This document shows, one piece after another, positions 26,939 through 35,416 of a stretch of DNA of 64,000 nt (position 1 is the first letter of the stretch; each line of letters opens with the position of its first letter). This DNA comes from CAZNXJ01 sp964577115. GTDB lineage: Bacteria; Planctomycetota; Planctomycetia; Pirellulales; Pirellulaceae. The stretch lies in NCBI GenBank assembly GCA_964577115.1, contig CAZNXJ010000007.1, positions 166,992 to 230,991 of the forward strand. Direction: 5' to 3'. The position numbers and the translations under genes are program-made. The notes under the pieces were generated by a model. That model did not search any database. It was not told the origin of the DNA and saw nothing but the letters and a program-made list of their open reading frames with translations.

Positions 26939-29245
26939 CTAGTTAATCGAGCCGCCGACGGTGGTCGCTGGTCGAGCCGACTCGGCAGCGTTCCAAAAGC
27001 GGCGCAATCGCTCCGCCGCCTCCCTAGGCAGTCGGCCGCCGCCATACGCCCACTGGCTATACAGCAAGCCGACATCGACGGCCGGACCACGCAGATCGGG
27101 GAAGTGAGCGCCGAGTCGCCGCGCAAATTCGATGGGCGTTTCTTCGGGACTTCGCGCGACACCGCGATCACGGGCCCAGGCTTCGAGGGCAGCGAACGAG
27201 TAACGCAAAAGTTGGTCGATTGGCCAACGGCGGGCGGTTCCGGCGAACGGGTTTGTAAATTCCGCGAACGTACGATGCCGCTCGACCTGCACCACCGCCT
27301 CCGTCTCGGTACTTTGCGGCTTCTTCCGCCAGCCGCCCCATAGCGCCGTTAGCTCGGCGAGCAACCGCTTCCAAAATTCACGAAGCTGCTCGCGGTATCG
27401 CCATGCGAGAAACCCCAAGAGCGCAAGGAACGCTGCATAGTAAATCCAGCGGAAAATGTCGAGAAGGCTTGGCATGGGGAATGACGAGGGCGATCGTACG
27501 GAGCTGCCAGACCGCGGTGAAGCGGATGTGCTGCTCGAAGTGCTTTCCGAACGAGCCGCTGAGCTCGATGAACTACTCGTACGCCCTGCCGCAGACGCGT
27601 CCTCCGCTTGCGATGCCCTAGCCTGCCTCCCCTCCTCCTCGCTCCGCCGCTGCTGCTCTGCTTCCGACGAGGCGCTGGAACCGAGTGGTCGCAGACCATT
27701 GGGAGAACCCTCAAAGCGTGACGGAGCAGGCGATGCGTCTTGGGAATCTGCATTCGGTGAACGCTCCGATTGCACCGTCTCGGACGACGCTTCGTTTGCT
27801 TGCGAACTGTTTTGCTGCACATCGCTCGGCTGAGCTTCCGCAGACGGAGTGTTCGCCTGAGAGTCACTCGACAGCGTGTCATTCGGTTGTGAAGAGCTCG
27901 ACGACGAACGACTCGGTTGCAAGCTGCTTGGATGTGTGCTGCTCGGCTGAGAATCACTCGGCTGCGCGTCATTTGCTTGCGAATCGCTCGACGAAGAACG
28001 ACTCGGTTGCGAATTGCCTGGTTGTGTGCTGCTCGGCTGAGAGTCACTCGGCTGCGCGTCATTTGCTTGCGAATCGCTCGACGGAGAACGATTCGGTTGC
28101 GAACTGCCTGGTTGTGTGCTGCTCGGCTGAGAGTCACTCGGCTGCGCGTCATTTGCTTGCGAATCGCTCGACGGAAAATCACTGGGCTGAGGGCTCCCGG
28201 GTTGTGAAGAACGACTCGGTTGTGAACTACTCGGCTGCGTATGATTCGGCTGCGAATCGTCTGCGGGAATGGCGCTCGACGGAGCGTTGTGCGACTTCTG
28301 CGTTTCGAGGATGCCGTGATCGTGAACCGGCAAGCGGATCGGTGAGCTTGCTGCTCCGTTCCATTCGGTCAGCGCGTACTCGGCGGCAGGGCGAGGAACG
28401 AGCAGACAGGCGATCAGCAGCCCGACGATCAGCACCGTGCCCCATCCCAGCCAGGCCGCCGGCAGCTGCAGGGGCATTTCGAGGTCGCGCTGGCGCAAGT
28501 AGCGGCGCAGCCCGAGCAAGCTTGTCGTCATCAGCAGCCCTAACGCGGCCGTCATATACAGACAAAACAGTTGCAGGGCGTACCGGCGACTGTCGGTGCC
28601 GGACAGGGACGCCTGGCCAAAGCCGAAAACCGGCAGCGCGAGAAGCCCGAAATAGATCACCCACACGCCATGGGCATGCGGCCGCCGCCGGCGTTCCGCG
28701 AGCCGTTCGCGCCACGACATCTTTGCCACTCGATCCTGCGCATTATTGCGGGACGGCTCCTCGTCTGGCTCTCCCTCCGCTACCTCGCTCGATGTCGCTT
28801 GACCGCCCACGTGCCCGGCATCCAGGCCAACGGTTTGCAAGAGCCCCTCGCCCGATGCATCTTCGGTCTCATCGAGCACCGTACAATCCCAGGTGATCTT
28901 GTGGGCCATCCACCAGATGAACACCATCAGCGCGAGATTGAGGAGCGGGCTGAGACCGGCGAGTGATCCAGAGAATTGCACAAAACGGTTCAGGGCGAGA
29001 AACGTCACCGCGCCGAGCGGCAGTGCGAACATTGCGGCGTATTCGTTTCCCTGTTCAATGGATATCCGAGCGATCAAGACGATCGCCATCACGAACATCG
29101 AGAAAATGAAATTCAGCCGTAGCTGAAATTCCCCCTCGTAGAACACTTCAATCAAGAAGTACGTGAGGCTGCCGATCATCACCATGATCAGCACGGGATT
29201 GATGGCGATCAGCGCGTAATCAAAAAGCGTTGGACGAGGCCGCAT
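26939..29245 (-). CDS. DUF4129 membrane protein with Ser/Gln/Pro repeat linker
   Basis: A 768-residue membrane protein. Five or so hydrophobic segments lie in the first 290 residues, then a long low-complexity linker (about residues 320-590), another membrane helix (LLDIFRWIYYAAFLALLGFLAW) and a C-terminal DUF4129 domain (TPIEFARRLGAHFPDLRG, YSQWAYGGGRLP). The linker contains near-identical 30-residue units SDSQANDAQPSDSQ.. encoded by a 90-bp tandem repeat. With the upstream MoxR and DUF58 genes it forms the familiar MoxR/DUF58/transglutaminase-type operon, though no transglutaminase domain is visible here. Likely extracytoplasmic assembly or wall-related role (inference). Confidence 0.85.
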   Translation of the reverse strand: MRPRPTLFDYALIAINPVLIMVMIGSLTYFLIEVFYEGEFQLRLNFIFSMFVMAIVLIARISIEQGNEYAAMFALPLGAVTFLALNRFVQFSGSLAGLSPLLNLALMVFIWWMAHKITWDCTVLDETEDASGEGLLQTVGLDAGHVGGQATSSEVAEGEPDEEPSRNNAQDRVAKMSWRERLAERRRRPHAHGVWVIYFGLLALPVFGFGQASLSGTDSRRYALQLFCLYMTAALGLLMTTSLLGLRRYLRQRDLEMPLQLPAAWLGWGTVLIVGLLIACLLVPRPAAEYALTEWNGAASSPIRLPVHDHGILETQKSHNAPSSAIPADDSQPNHTQPSSSQPSRSSQPGSPQPSDFPSSDSQANDAQPSDSQPSSTQPGSSQPNRSPSSDSQANDAQPSDSQPSSTQPGNSQPSRSSSSDSQANDAQPSDSQPSSTHPSSLQPSRSSSSSSQPNDTLSSDSQANTPSAEAQPSDVQQNSSQANEASSETVQSERSPNADSQDASPAPSRFEGSPNGLRPLGSSASSEAEQQRRSEEEGRQARASQAEDASAAGRTSSSSSSAARSESTSSSTSASPRSGSSVRSPSSFPMPSLLDIFRWIYYAAFLALLGFLAWRYREQLREFWKRLLAELTALWGGWRKKPQSTETEAVVQVERHRTFAEFTNPFAGTARRWPIDQLLRYSFAALEAWARDRGVARSPEETPIEFARRLGAHFPDLRGPAVDVGLLYSQWAYGGGRLPREAAERLRRFWNAAESARPATTVGGSIN
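27857..28200. repeat. In-frame 90-bp tandem repeat inside the DUF4129 gene
   Basis: Units begin at 27857, 27947, 28037 and 28127, each opening CTGAGARTCACTCG on the plus strand. The units from 27947 and 28037 are nearly identical; the one from 27857 is more diverged and the one from 28127 decays after about 50 bases. The period is a multiple of three and encodes 30-residue Ser/Gln/Pro/Asp-rich units, so copy number can change without a frameshift. Confidence 0.93.
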
Positions 29246-29380
29246 CGGGATTATCCATCTGCACGAAAGCCCGTGTCATGGCTCGGTACTCGCCGGCACC
29301 GCAAGAACCACATGCCGTACGCAGATTCGCGCCCTCCTGCATTTTCACCTGGAGGAATCCTCTCGACGGCATCTGGCCAA

Positions 29381-30700
29381 TCATCCGCCGCTTGAGAACC
29401 CGGAAAGCTGAAACCGGAACCCGAGAATCGACTGTTCGTCGCGCAGTTGGCGAGTGTCAATGCGCTGCGCAAACAGTAGCCCGGCCGCTTGGCCGAACTC
29501 AAATTCATCATACATGTTCACCAGCGCCGTCACCGCATAACCTTGCCGGCGGAGGTTCCCCAGCGCAATAGCGATCTCGGGTGTGACCTGCGAGACGATG
29601 GCAACGACCGTCGCGTCACGCGGCAACCGGCTCCGAACCTCGCCTATTAGCTCGGGAAATTGCAGGCCGTTCGTCAGTTCCAGGCGTGCCAATGTTTCCA
29701 GAATCCTCAGCAACTGGTCGGCACCGCGGCGCGTCGGCACCTGGACGGGCCGCAAACGTTCACTACGCGGCAGCATGCTCGCCGAGCGCCGCGCGGCGTT
29801 ACGCGACCGCAGGTCGTACGCCCAACCTTCGTGTCGGATGCGGTCCGCGGCATCCCGCCCGTTCGTCGCCAGCCCGACCTGCTGGCCCAGTTCGTACACC
29901 GAGTTGGCCAAGGATGCCGCTGCCGTAATTGCCAACTCACTGCGATACGGCTCGTGCTTCTTAGGATGCGTCGCGCGGTGAAAATCAAGTAGCAGCGTGG
30001 CGCCCGCGACGCTGGAAGGTTCATAGACCTTACTGTGCAAGGTGCTCGTACGGGCCGTCGCTCGCCAGTGAACTCGATTCAACGGATCGCCGGCCTGGTA
30101 CTTTCGCACTCCGGCAATGCGCGTTGGATCTTCGTACAACCGGTGCGTCATCCGCACTTCACCGATCGGCCGCCGCGACGCGATGTCGTAGTTGGGGATG
30201 GCTACGACGCGAGGATAGACCAGCAGGTAATGTGGTTCGGCGAGGATCCGGTGGCGGCGGTGCAGGCCGAACAAATCTCCCGTTTCTAATACGATCGGAC
30301 CAATCTGATAGTAGCCGCGGCGATTGCAATCGAGTTGATAGGTGAGCGTCTGCGTGGATTCGGCACGCAGCGAAATGACCGCGATCCGACGGCCTCGCAC
30401 GCCGAGCGACGGTGGGTTGAAGGCCAATGCATGGCGAGGCAGAAGATCCTCGATCAAAAGCCAAGGGATCGGCAGGCGCGAACGGTTCGATAGTTGCATC
30501 ACGATCGAAATGGTCTCGCCGATCTGTGCCGTCCGGCCACTGACATGCCGCGTCGCATCCACCGACTCGGCCCAACGACGCGTCAGCCAGCGGCTCACGA
30601 GCGAGATCGCGAGCAGCGTGTACATCGCGTAGGCGAGCAGCCCGAGATGAAAAATCAGGGCGAGCAGCAACAGCAACAGGATGGGAGCCAACCAGATCAT
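29381..30700 (-). CDS. DUF58 domain protein
   Basis: A 439-residue protein with two N-terminal membrane segments followed by a soluble region. The DUF58 signature is clear: RRGYYQIGPIVLETGDLFGL and the RKYQAGDPLNRVHWRATART block, then a von Willebrand A-like C-terminal half (ATLLLDF.. and AIVSQVTPEIAIAL). DUF58 proteins are routinely paired with MoxR ATPases, which are thought to act as chaperones for them. The start codon overlaps the moxR-type stop codon by 4 bases (ATGA), so translation is coupled. Confidence 0.92.
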   Translation of the reverse strand: MIWLAPILLLLLLALIFHLGLLAYAMYTLLAISLVSRWLTRRWAESVDATRHVSGRTAQIGETISIVMQLSNRSRLPIPWLLIEDLLPRHALAFNPPSLGVRGRRIAVISLRAESTQTLTYQLDCNRRGYYQIGPIVLETGDLFGLHRRHRILAEPHYLLVYPRVVAIPNYDIASRRPIGEVRMTHRLYEDPTRIAGVRKYQAGDPLNRVHWRATARTSTLHSKVYEPSSVAGATLLLDFHRATHPKKHEPYRSELAITAAASLANSVYELGQQVGLATNGRDAADRIRHEGWAYDLRSRNAARRSASMLPRSERLRPVQVPTRRGADQLLRILETLARLELTNGLQFPELIGEVRSRLPRDATVVAIVSQVTPEIAIALGNLRRQGYAVTALVNMYDEFEFGQAAGLLFAQRIDTRQLRDEQSILGFRFQLSGFSSGG

Positions 30701-31728
30701 GCCGGATGCGGCTCAGCGCTGACGGTAGGAACGGCGATCTCAGCCACAATTTCCTGCACGATGGCATCTGCCAAAACGCGGCGCAAGCGGCTTTCCGGCT
30801 TCAATATCAGCCGGTGCGTCAGCACCGGCGCGGCAATGCGTTTGACATCGTCGGGGAGCACATAATTGCGCCCGCGGATCGCCGCCATCGCCTGTGCCGT
30901 CCGGTAGAGCGCGATCGACGCGCGGGGACTTCCACCAAGTGCCAGGTCTTCATGCGCGCGCGTATCGTGCACGATCTGGAGAATGTACTGCACCACCTTC
31001 GGATCAACGTGCACATCCCGCACCGCTCGCTGGCATGCTCGCAGTTCCTCCGTCGATACGACGGGCTGTAGCGTTTCGATCGGATGGCGGCTGCGGAGCA
31101 GTTCGAGCATCCGCATTTCTTCGTCCATGGATGGATAGCCGAGACTGAACCGCATCAGGAAACGGTCAAGCTGCGCTTCGGGCAGTGGAAACGTTCCTTC
31201 GTGGTCCACCGGGTTCTGCGTGGCAATCAAGAGAAATGGCGGTTCGAGGACATGCGTGGTCCCATCGACTGTCACGCGCCCCTCGGCCATCGCCTCGAGC
31301 AGCGCAGCTTGGGTACGTGGCGTTGTTCGATTGATTTCGTCGGCCAGGACAATTTGGGCAAAGATCGGCCCCGGACGAAATTCGAACTCGCTCGTCTTCT
31401 GATTAAAAATCGACGCGCCCATAACGTCCGTGGGCAACAAGTCCGGCGTGCACTGAACCCGTTTAAAGGTGCAGCCAACGCTCCGCGCAAGCGCTCGTGC
31501 GAGCATCGTCTTGGCCACGCCCGGCACGTCCTCCAGAAGAATGTGCCCCTCGCAGAACCAGGCCACAATGGACAAAACAACCTGCGGGCGTTTGCCAACT
31601 ATCGCCTGTTCGACGTTGGCAATGATGCGTTTCGCGACGGACGACGGTTCTGCCACGGCGGGATACTCGGGACTAGGATTCTGGGTTTCAGTGTTCGGGG
31701 GCAGCGAAGTTGCGTTTGGGACTGACAA
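30697..31728 (-). CDS. MoxR-family AAA+ ATPase
   Basis: A 343-residue MoxR-type ATPase, a putative chaperone that activates a metal-binding or VWA-domain partner. Motifs are Walker A-like LEDVPGVAKTMLARALA, the MoxR core QCTPDLLPTDVMGASIFN, Walker B VLADEINRTTPRTQAALLEAM, sensor 1 IATQNPVDHEGTFPLPEAQLDRF, and the C-terminal lid RASIALYRTAQAMA. It is the first gene of a three-gene minus-strand operon with DUF58 and DUF4129 partners. Confidence 0.94.
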   Translation of the reverse strand: MSVPNATSLPPNTETQNPSPEYPAVAEPSSVAKRIIANVEQAIVGKRPQVVLSIVAWFCEGHILLEDVPGVAKTMLARALARSVGCTFKRVQCTPDLLPTDVMGASIFNQKTSEFEFRPGPIFAQIVLADEINRTTPRTQAALLEAMAEGRVTVDGTTHVLEPPFLLIATQNPVDHEGTFPLPEAQLDRFLMRFSLGYPSMDEEMRMLELLRSRHPIETLQPVVSTEELRACQRAVRDVHVDPKVVQYILQIVHDTRAHEDLALGGSPRASIALYRTAQAMAAIRGRNYVLPDDVKRIAAPVLTHRLILKPESRLRRVLADAIVQEIVAEIAVPTVSAEPHPA

Positions 31729-31928
31729 GTCTAAGCGGGCAAACAGGCTGCGTTTTGTCTTCGGGAGACCAGTGCTATCTTAGTTGCGGGAAGGTAGCTG
31801 TGTCGCGGGAGTTCGGTGCGTGAACGAGCTTGTTTTCGGATCCAGTGTGCAAAAACTCGCTCCTGCTACTTTGGCAATCACAGCGCCATATCGGTAAGCC
31901 ATTCGCCATCCAAAAACAAACACGCACC

Positions 31929-32089
31929 GCTGAACCTCCCTCTCACTCCCCCCACAATCTCCGCCCCCAACTCCCACTCCTGCCTCAACCCCACGTTCCT
32001 GAGCTCTGATCCCTCGACCTTGAATCCTGGACCCTGAACTCTATTCTCCTCCTGAACTGTGATCCCTAATCCCTGCCCCCTGCCCCAAA
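31929..32089. repeat. Pyrimidine-rich degenerate repeat tract
   Basis: Between the MoxR gene and an SDR gene lies about 160 bases of strongly C/T-rich sequence made of loosely repeated words such as CCCTGAACTC, ATCCCTAATCCCTGCCCCCTG and GAATCCTGGACCCTGAACTC. It has no open frame of note. It looks like a slippage-derived or family-repeated intergenic element. The flanking 31729-31928 stretch also has no gene. Confidence 0.5.
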
Positions 32090-32101
32090 GGATTCCTCTC
32101 C

Positions 32102-32845
32102 TTGTCTACACCATCACGCAAAACAGCACTGGTAACTGGCGGTGGAACCGGAGTGGGCCGCGCCACCATCCTGCATCTGGCGGCTCGCGGCTTTGACGTC
32201 GTCATTAATTATTCCCGTTCCAAGGACGAAGCTGAGGCCACTGCCCAGGACGCGGAGAAGCTCGGCGTTCGCGCCCTGATTGCTGAATGCCATGTCGCTT
32301 CGGACGAGCAGGTGCGGAGGATGGTAGCCACGTGCCAGCAGCAATTCGGGCGGCTGGACGTTCTGGTGAACAATGCCGCCACAACCCGCTTCATTCCGCT
32401 CGACGATCTCGACGCCGTGACCGATGACGTCTGGGACGAGATTCTGGGCGTGAACGTAAAAGGCGCGTTTTACGTAAGCCGAGCGGCAATGCCTCTCCTG
32501 CGGGCAACGAAAGGCTCGATCGTCAACGTGGCATCCGTCGCGGGGCTGGGAGGCAGCGGCAGTTCGCTCCCTTACGCGGCTTCGAAGGGAGCCTTGATCA
32601 CGATGACGAAATCATTTGCCAAGGCATTCGCCCCCGACGTCCGCGTCAATGCCGTCTGCCCCGGCGTCATCGAATCGCGCTGGCTCAAAGACCATCCCGA
32701 AATGATCGAAAGCGCGATACCGGTCACGCCGCTTCAGCGCGCCAGCACGCCCGATGACATCGCCGACGCGATCGTCTTTCTGGCTTGCGACGCCCGCATG
32801 ATGACGGGCCAAGCCGTCGTCGTCGATGGCGGACGCACGATGTGA
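32102..32845 (+). CDS. SDR-family oxidoreductase
   Basis: A 247-residue classical SDR with intact motifs: TGGGTGVG for the cofactor, NNAA for the structural Asn, NVASVAG with the active Ser and YAASKGALITMTK with the catalytic Tyr and Lys. The closing GQAVVVDGGRTM is typical of FabG-like and sugar/alcohol dehydrogenases. Substrate unknown. The start is TTG at 32102 with AAAGGA about 9 bases upstream; no ATG fits before the cofactor motif. Confidence 0.9.
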   Translation: MSTPSRKTALVTGGGTGVGRATILHLAARGFDVVINYSRSKDEAEATAQDAEKLGVRALIAECHVASDEQVRRMVATCQQQFGRLDVLVNNAATTRFIPLDDLDAVTDDVWDEILGVNVKGAFYVSRAAMPLLRATKGSIVNVASVAGLGGSGSSLPYAASKGALITMTKSFAKAFAPDVRVNAVCPGVIESRWLKDHPEMIESAIPVTPLQRASTPDDIADAIVFLACDARMMTGQAVVVDGGRTM

Positions 32846-32879
32846 AGCGACACGGTGGGCGAGCTGTGTGCGCCGTTGG

Positions 32880-33089
32880 TTATTCGTTGAGTGTGAAGCC
32901 GATCTTCAGCGTCACCTGCCACTGTGCGACCTTGCCATCGTCAATGCGACCGCGCGTTTCGCATACCTCGAACCAGCGCATGTTCTGCACGGTTTGCGCC
33001 GCTCGACCGATCGCGCGTTGAATGGCATCCTCGATGGATTCGCCTGACGTGCCGGTGATTTCGATGGTTTTGTAGATGTGATCGGTCAT
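32880..33089 (-). CDS. Dodecin (flavin-binding)
   Basis: Dodecins are dodecameric hollow spheres that store or buffer riboflavin, FMN or FAD. The 69-residue length and the sequence match the family closely: HIYKTIEITGTSGES, AIQRAIGRAAQTVQNMRWFEV with the flavin-stacking Trp, and GKVAQWQVTLKIGF. It is a single gene, convergent with the SDR. Signals for regulation are not obvious. Confidence 0.95.
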   Translation of the reverse strand: MTDHIYKTIEITGTSGESIEDAIQRAIGRAAQTVQNMRWFEVCETRGRIDDGKVAQWQVTLKIGFTLNE

Positions 33090-33300
33090 GAGGGCTCCCC
33101 CTGACGGCGGTGTTCTGGCGTCGCGCCGTCCTTCGGCGCAAGGCGCGATTATAGCCCATCCGTTAACTGATCTTGCACAAGTAAGCCGATATTGAGACTA
33201 TCCGTCGCCGTCGCTCGACCCGGGCGGCCTCGCGCCGGCGGTCCCGCAAACCGCTGCGTGCCGTGCGAACCCAAACCATCCCTTTTTAAGGGCAATGACC

Positions 33301-33963
33301 ATGCGCACCCCGCTTGCTGCGCTCGCGATCGTTATGACGGGACTGATCACGAGTGACGTTGTTGGCCAAGGTTACTACGAACCGGCCCCCCCTCCACGTG
33401 CTCGCGGCCTGGGAATCCTGGGCGGCCTCGCGGGCGCCGGCATTGGCGCTCTGATTGGTGAAGATGGGGGAGATGCGGTACCCGGAGCGCTGATCGGCGG
33501 CGCCATCGGCGGGCTCAGCGGAGCAGCCATCGGTTCGGTGATGGACGACGAGGAAGCTCGGCGCCAGTCTCAAGCACGTGCCTATGCCCAGGCGCGCCAG
33601 CAGCAGATCGCGCAATCCGTGACGATCGGCGACGTAATCTCCATGTCACGCGCCGGCTTGAGCGAAGACGTGATCATTACGCAGATCAACTCGCGCGGGA
33701 TCGCTCAGCGGCTTACCTCCAACGACCTCATTCTTCTCAAGAATCAGGGCGTCTCGGACCGGGTGATCAACGCCATGCAGCGGTATGGCGACGCGCCCGC
33801 TGTCGTGCCGGCTCCGACGCCGGTGATCGTTGAAGAGCACTACTACCCGGCCGTACGCGTCGTGCCCCCTCGGCCGCATATCCACTACTACTACCACCAT
33901 CATCACCATCACCGCCCGCACCGCCACCATCACTCGCACATCGACCTCCATTTCGGATTCTAA
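33301..33963 (+). CDS. Exported glycine-zipper protein with His-rich tail
   Basis: A 220-residue predicted exported protein. After a signal peptide it has a glycine-zipper region (GLAGAGIGALIGEDGGDAVPGALIGGAIGG) of the kind that forms tight membrane-embedded helix pairs. A helical middle part follows, then a C-terminus in which 14 of the last 28 residues are His. The tail could bind Ni, Zn or Cu (inference). ATG 33301 was chosen over ATG 33295 because AAGGG sits at a workable distance only from the former. It stands alone. Confidence 0.8.
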   Translation: MRTPLAALAIVMTGLITSDVVGQGYYEPAPPPRARGLGILGGLAGAGIGALIGEDGGDAVPGALIGGAIGGLSGAAIGSVMDDEEARRQSQARAYAQARQQQIAQSVTIGDVISMSRAGLSEDVIITQINSRGIAQRLTSNDLILLKNQGVSDRVINAMQRYGDAPAVVPAPTPVIVEEHYYPAVRVVPPRPHIHYYYHHHHHHRPHRHHHSHIDLHFGF

Positions 33964-34029
33964 GACTCCTGGCGACGCCCCTTGCCGGTGTTCCGCCACG
34001 ATGAATGCTCGGAGCGGCGTGACGCGCAT

Positions 34030-34779
34030 TCACGTCGCTCCGTCGACCGCCACCACGTGGCGTGCAGCGCGGAACGGCACGTTCGCCTCGGCATAGCTTG
34101 GCGATCTGGCGTGGACGGCATCGAGCCGCAGTGCCCACTGCTCGGCCATAAAATCCGACTCGAGCAGTTCAGCGAAAATCGGCGCTTGGTCGTGTGCATG
34201 AATTTCGAGCTGGTCTTGGTGGGGATCGAAGCGGTACGTGCGCGTGGTGCCGCGAACAACCGCATAGAACACTCGTCCCCGTCGGCGTCCTCGTGACGGC
34301 AAAAACACCGGCCCTTCCCAGCCATCTTCTTGTTCGAGCAGCGGGGCGCGGCTTTGCTGCCCTCCCTCGCCCATCTGCGCTCGAAACACAAGCGCGGCAT
34401 CGCAAACGCACTGCACGTATGCCGGCAACTCGGGCGAGAGCTCTACGGCCCCGTGGCGATAAGGCGTTGCGAACCACAGCCGCTCGACGAGCGCGAAGAA
34501 GCGCTGCGAGTTGAACGCCGAGAGTAGAAACGCACCGCTTTCTGGTTGTCCCGTATCCGTCATCGACACGCGCACCGAAACGCTCAGTTCACGGAACCGC
34601 ACGCCGTGAAATCGTGCGTCGGCGCTGATGATCAAGAGCTGCGCGCGGCCATTCTGCTGCGTTGGATAAAGGCCTTCCGGATCGAGTCGGCGGCGCCAGT
34701 AGTCGAATCGTGCCGACCCCATCAGCGTAACTTCGCGAACGTGCTTCAATTCGGCGGCAAAGCGGATCGAGCTGTCCAT
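34030..34779 (-). CDS. DUF2071/YqjF-like protein
   Basis: A 249-residue protein with a weak but recognisable match to the DUF2071 (YqjF) group, related in fold to acetoacetate decarboxylase. The informative part is GVRFRELSVSVRV followed by AFLLSAFNSQRFFALVERLWFATPYRHGAVEL, equivalent to the family's FRELNVRTYV...FFSLDA...LPY pattern. No catalytic assignment is possible. ATG 34779 has TTGGGGG just upstream; a TTG four codons earlier is less likely. Confidence 0.6.
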   Translation of the reverse strand: MDSSIRFAAELKHVREVTLMGSARFDYWRRRLDPEGLYPTQQNGRAQLLIISADARFHGVRFRELSVSVRVSMTDTGQPESGAFLLSAFNSQRFFALVERLWFATPYRHGAVELSPELPAYVQCVCDAALVFRAQMGEGGQQSRAPLLEQEDGWEGPVFLPSRGRRRGRVFYAVVRGTTRTYRFDPHQDQLEIHAHDQAPIFAELLESDFMAEQWALRLDAVHARSPSYAEANVPFRAARHVVAVDGAT

Positions 34780-34957
34780 CGTTGCCCCCAAGTTCGTTCA
34801 GCAGCTGTTCGCGTGGCGAGACACCATGGGCCCGTCGTTTCGTCGCCCGGGCCGCGGAATTGGCCAACCGGCCCCGGATATGCGTAGACCGCCGGCCAGT
34901 CCGATGTGTACGCAGATCATGTACCGCGCGGGACATTCACCAATGAGGAGTCGCACG

Positions 34958-35278
34958 ATGCAGCTGTTGGATTCGATGAAGCAGAAGGTTTCCACCGAAG
35001 AAAGCGACGTTGTTAACGAGGATAACGTATTCAGCTCGCCGCCCGAAAGTTGGCTGCTGGCCGGCGCCGCTCTGCTGGGCGGCATTGCCGCCAACCGAGC
35101 GCTTATCGCCGCCTGGCAAAAAACGCGAGGCGAAAAGCCTCCCATCAACCCGGCCGCTCGCGACGTCAGCTGGCGAGACGCCATCCTCTGGGCCGCCGCC
35201 GTGGGAGCGGCCGTCGGTGTGGCTCGCGTGGTGACTCGGCGCGGAGCCACCTCGGCGCTGCTCCGCTGGCGCGGCTGA
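34958..35278 (+). CDS. DUF4235 small membrane protein
   Basis: A 106-residue protein with two hydrophobic helices (SWLLAGAALLGGIAANRALIAAW and WRDAILWAAAVGAAVGVARVV) separated by a short KTRGEKPP loop, the layout of DUF4235. Function unknown; such proteins are small inner-membrane proteins. ATG 34958 follows GAGGAG at good spacing. It is divergent from the DUF2071-like gene. Confidence 0.7.
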   Translation: MQLLDSMKQKVSTEESDVVNEDNVFSSPPESWLLAGAALLGGIAANRALIAAWQKTRGEKPPINPAARDVSWRDAILWAAAVGAAVGVARVVTRRGATSALLRWRG

Positions 35279-35416
35279 CGGTGCCAGCCGCTCGCGCGTG
35301 CCCCTACACCACTCTGCCTCTCTGGCCGAGGAACGCTCCTGCAATGCCGGGATACCTACGTTAAACTAGGCGTCGTCCTATTCGGCCTACGCATTCCTCG
35401 CCAAGGAGTCCGCCGC

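Noticed and set aside
27857..28200. Possible CRISPR-like array
   Set aside because: The units are contiguous 90-bp repeats with no unique spacers and lie inside a coding frame.
27685..28896. Long plus-strand frame of 403 codons, Cys/Ala/Ser repeats
   Set aside because: It exists because the 90-bp repeat is a multiple of three and lacks stops in other frames; the minus-strand frame has the membrane helices and DUF4129 domain.
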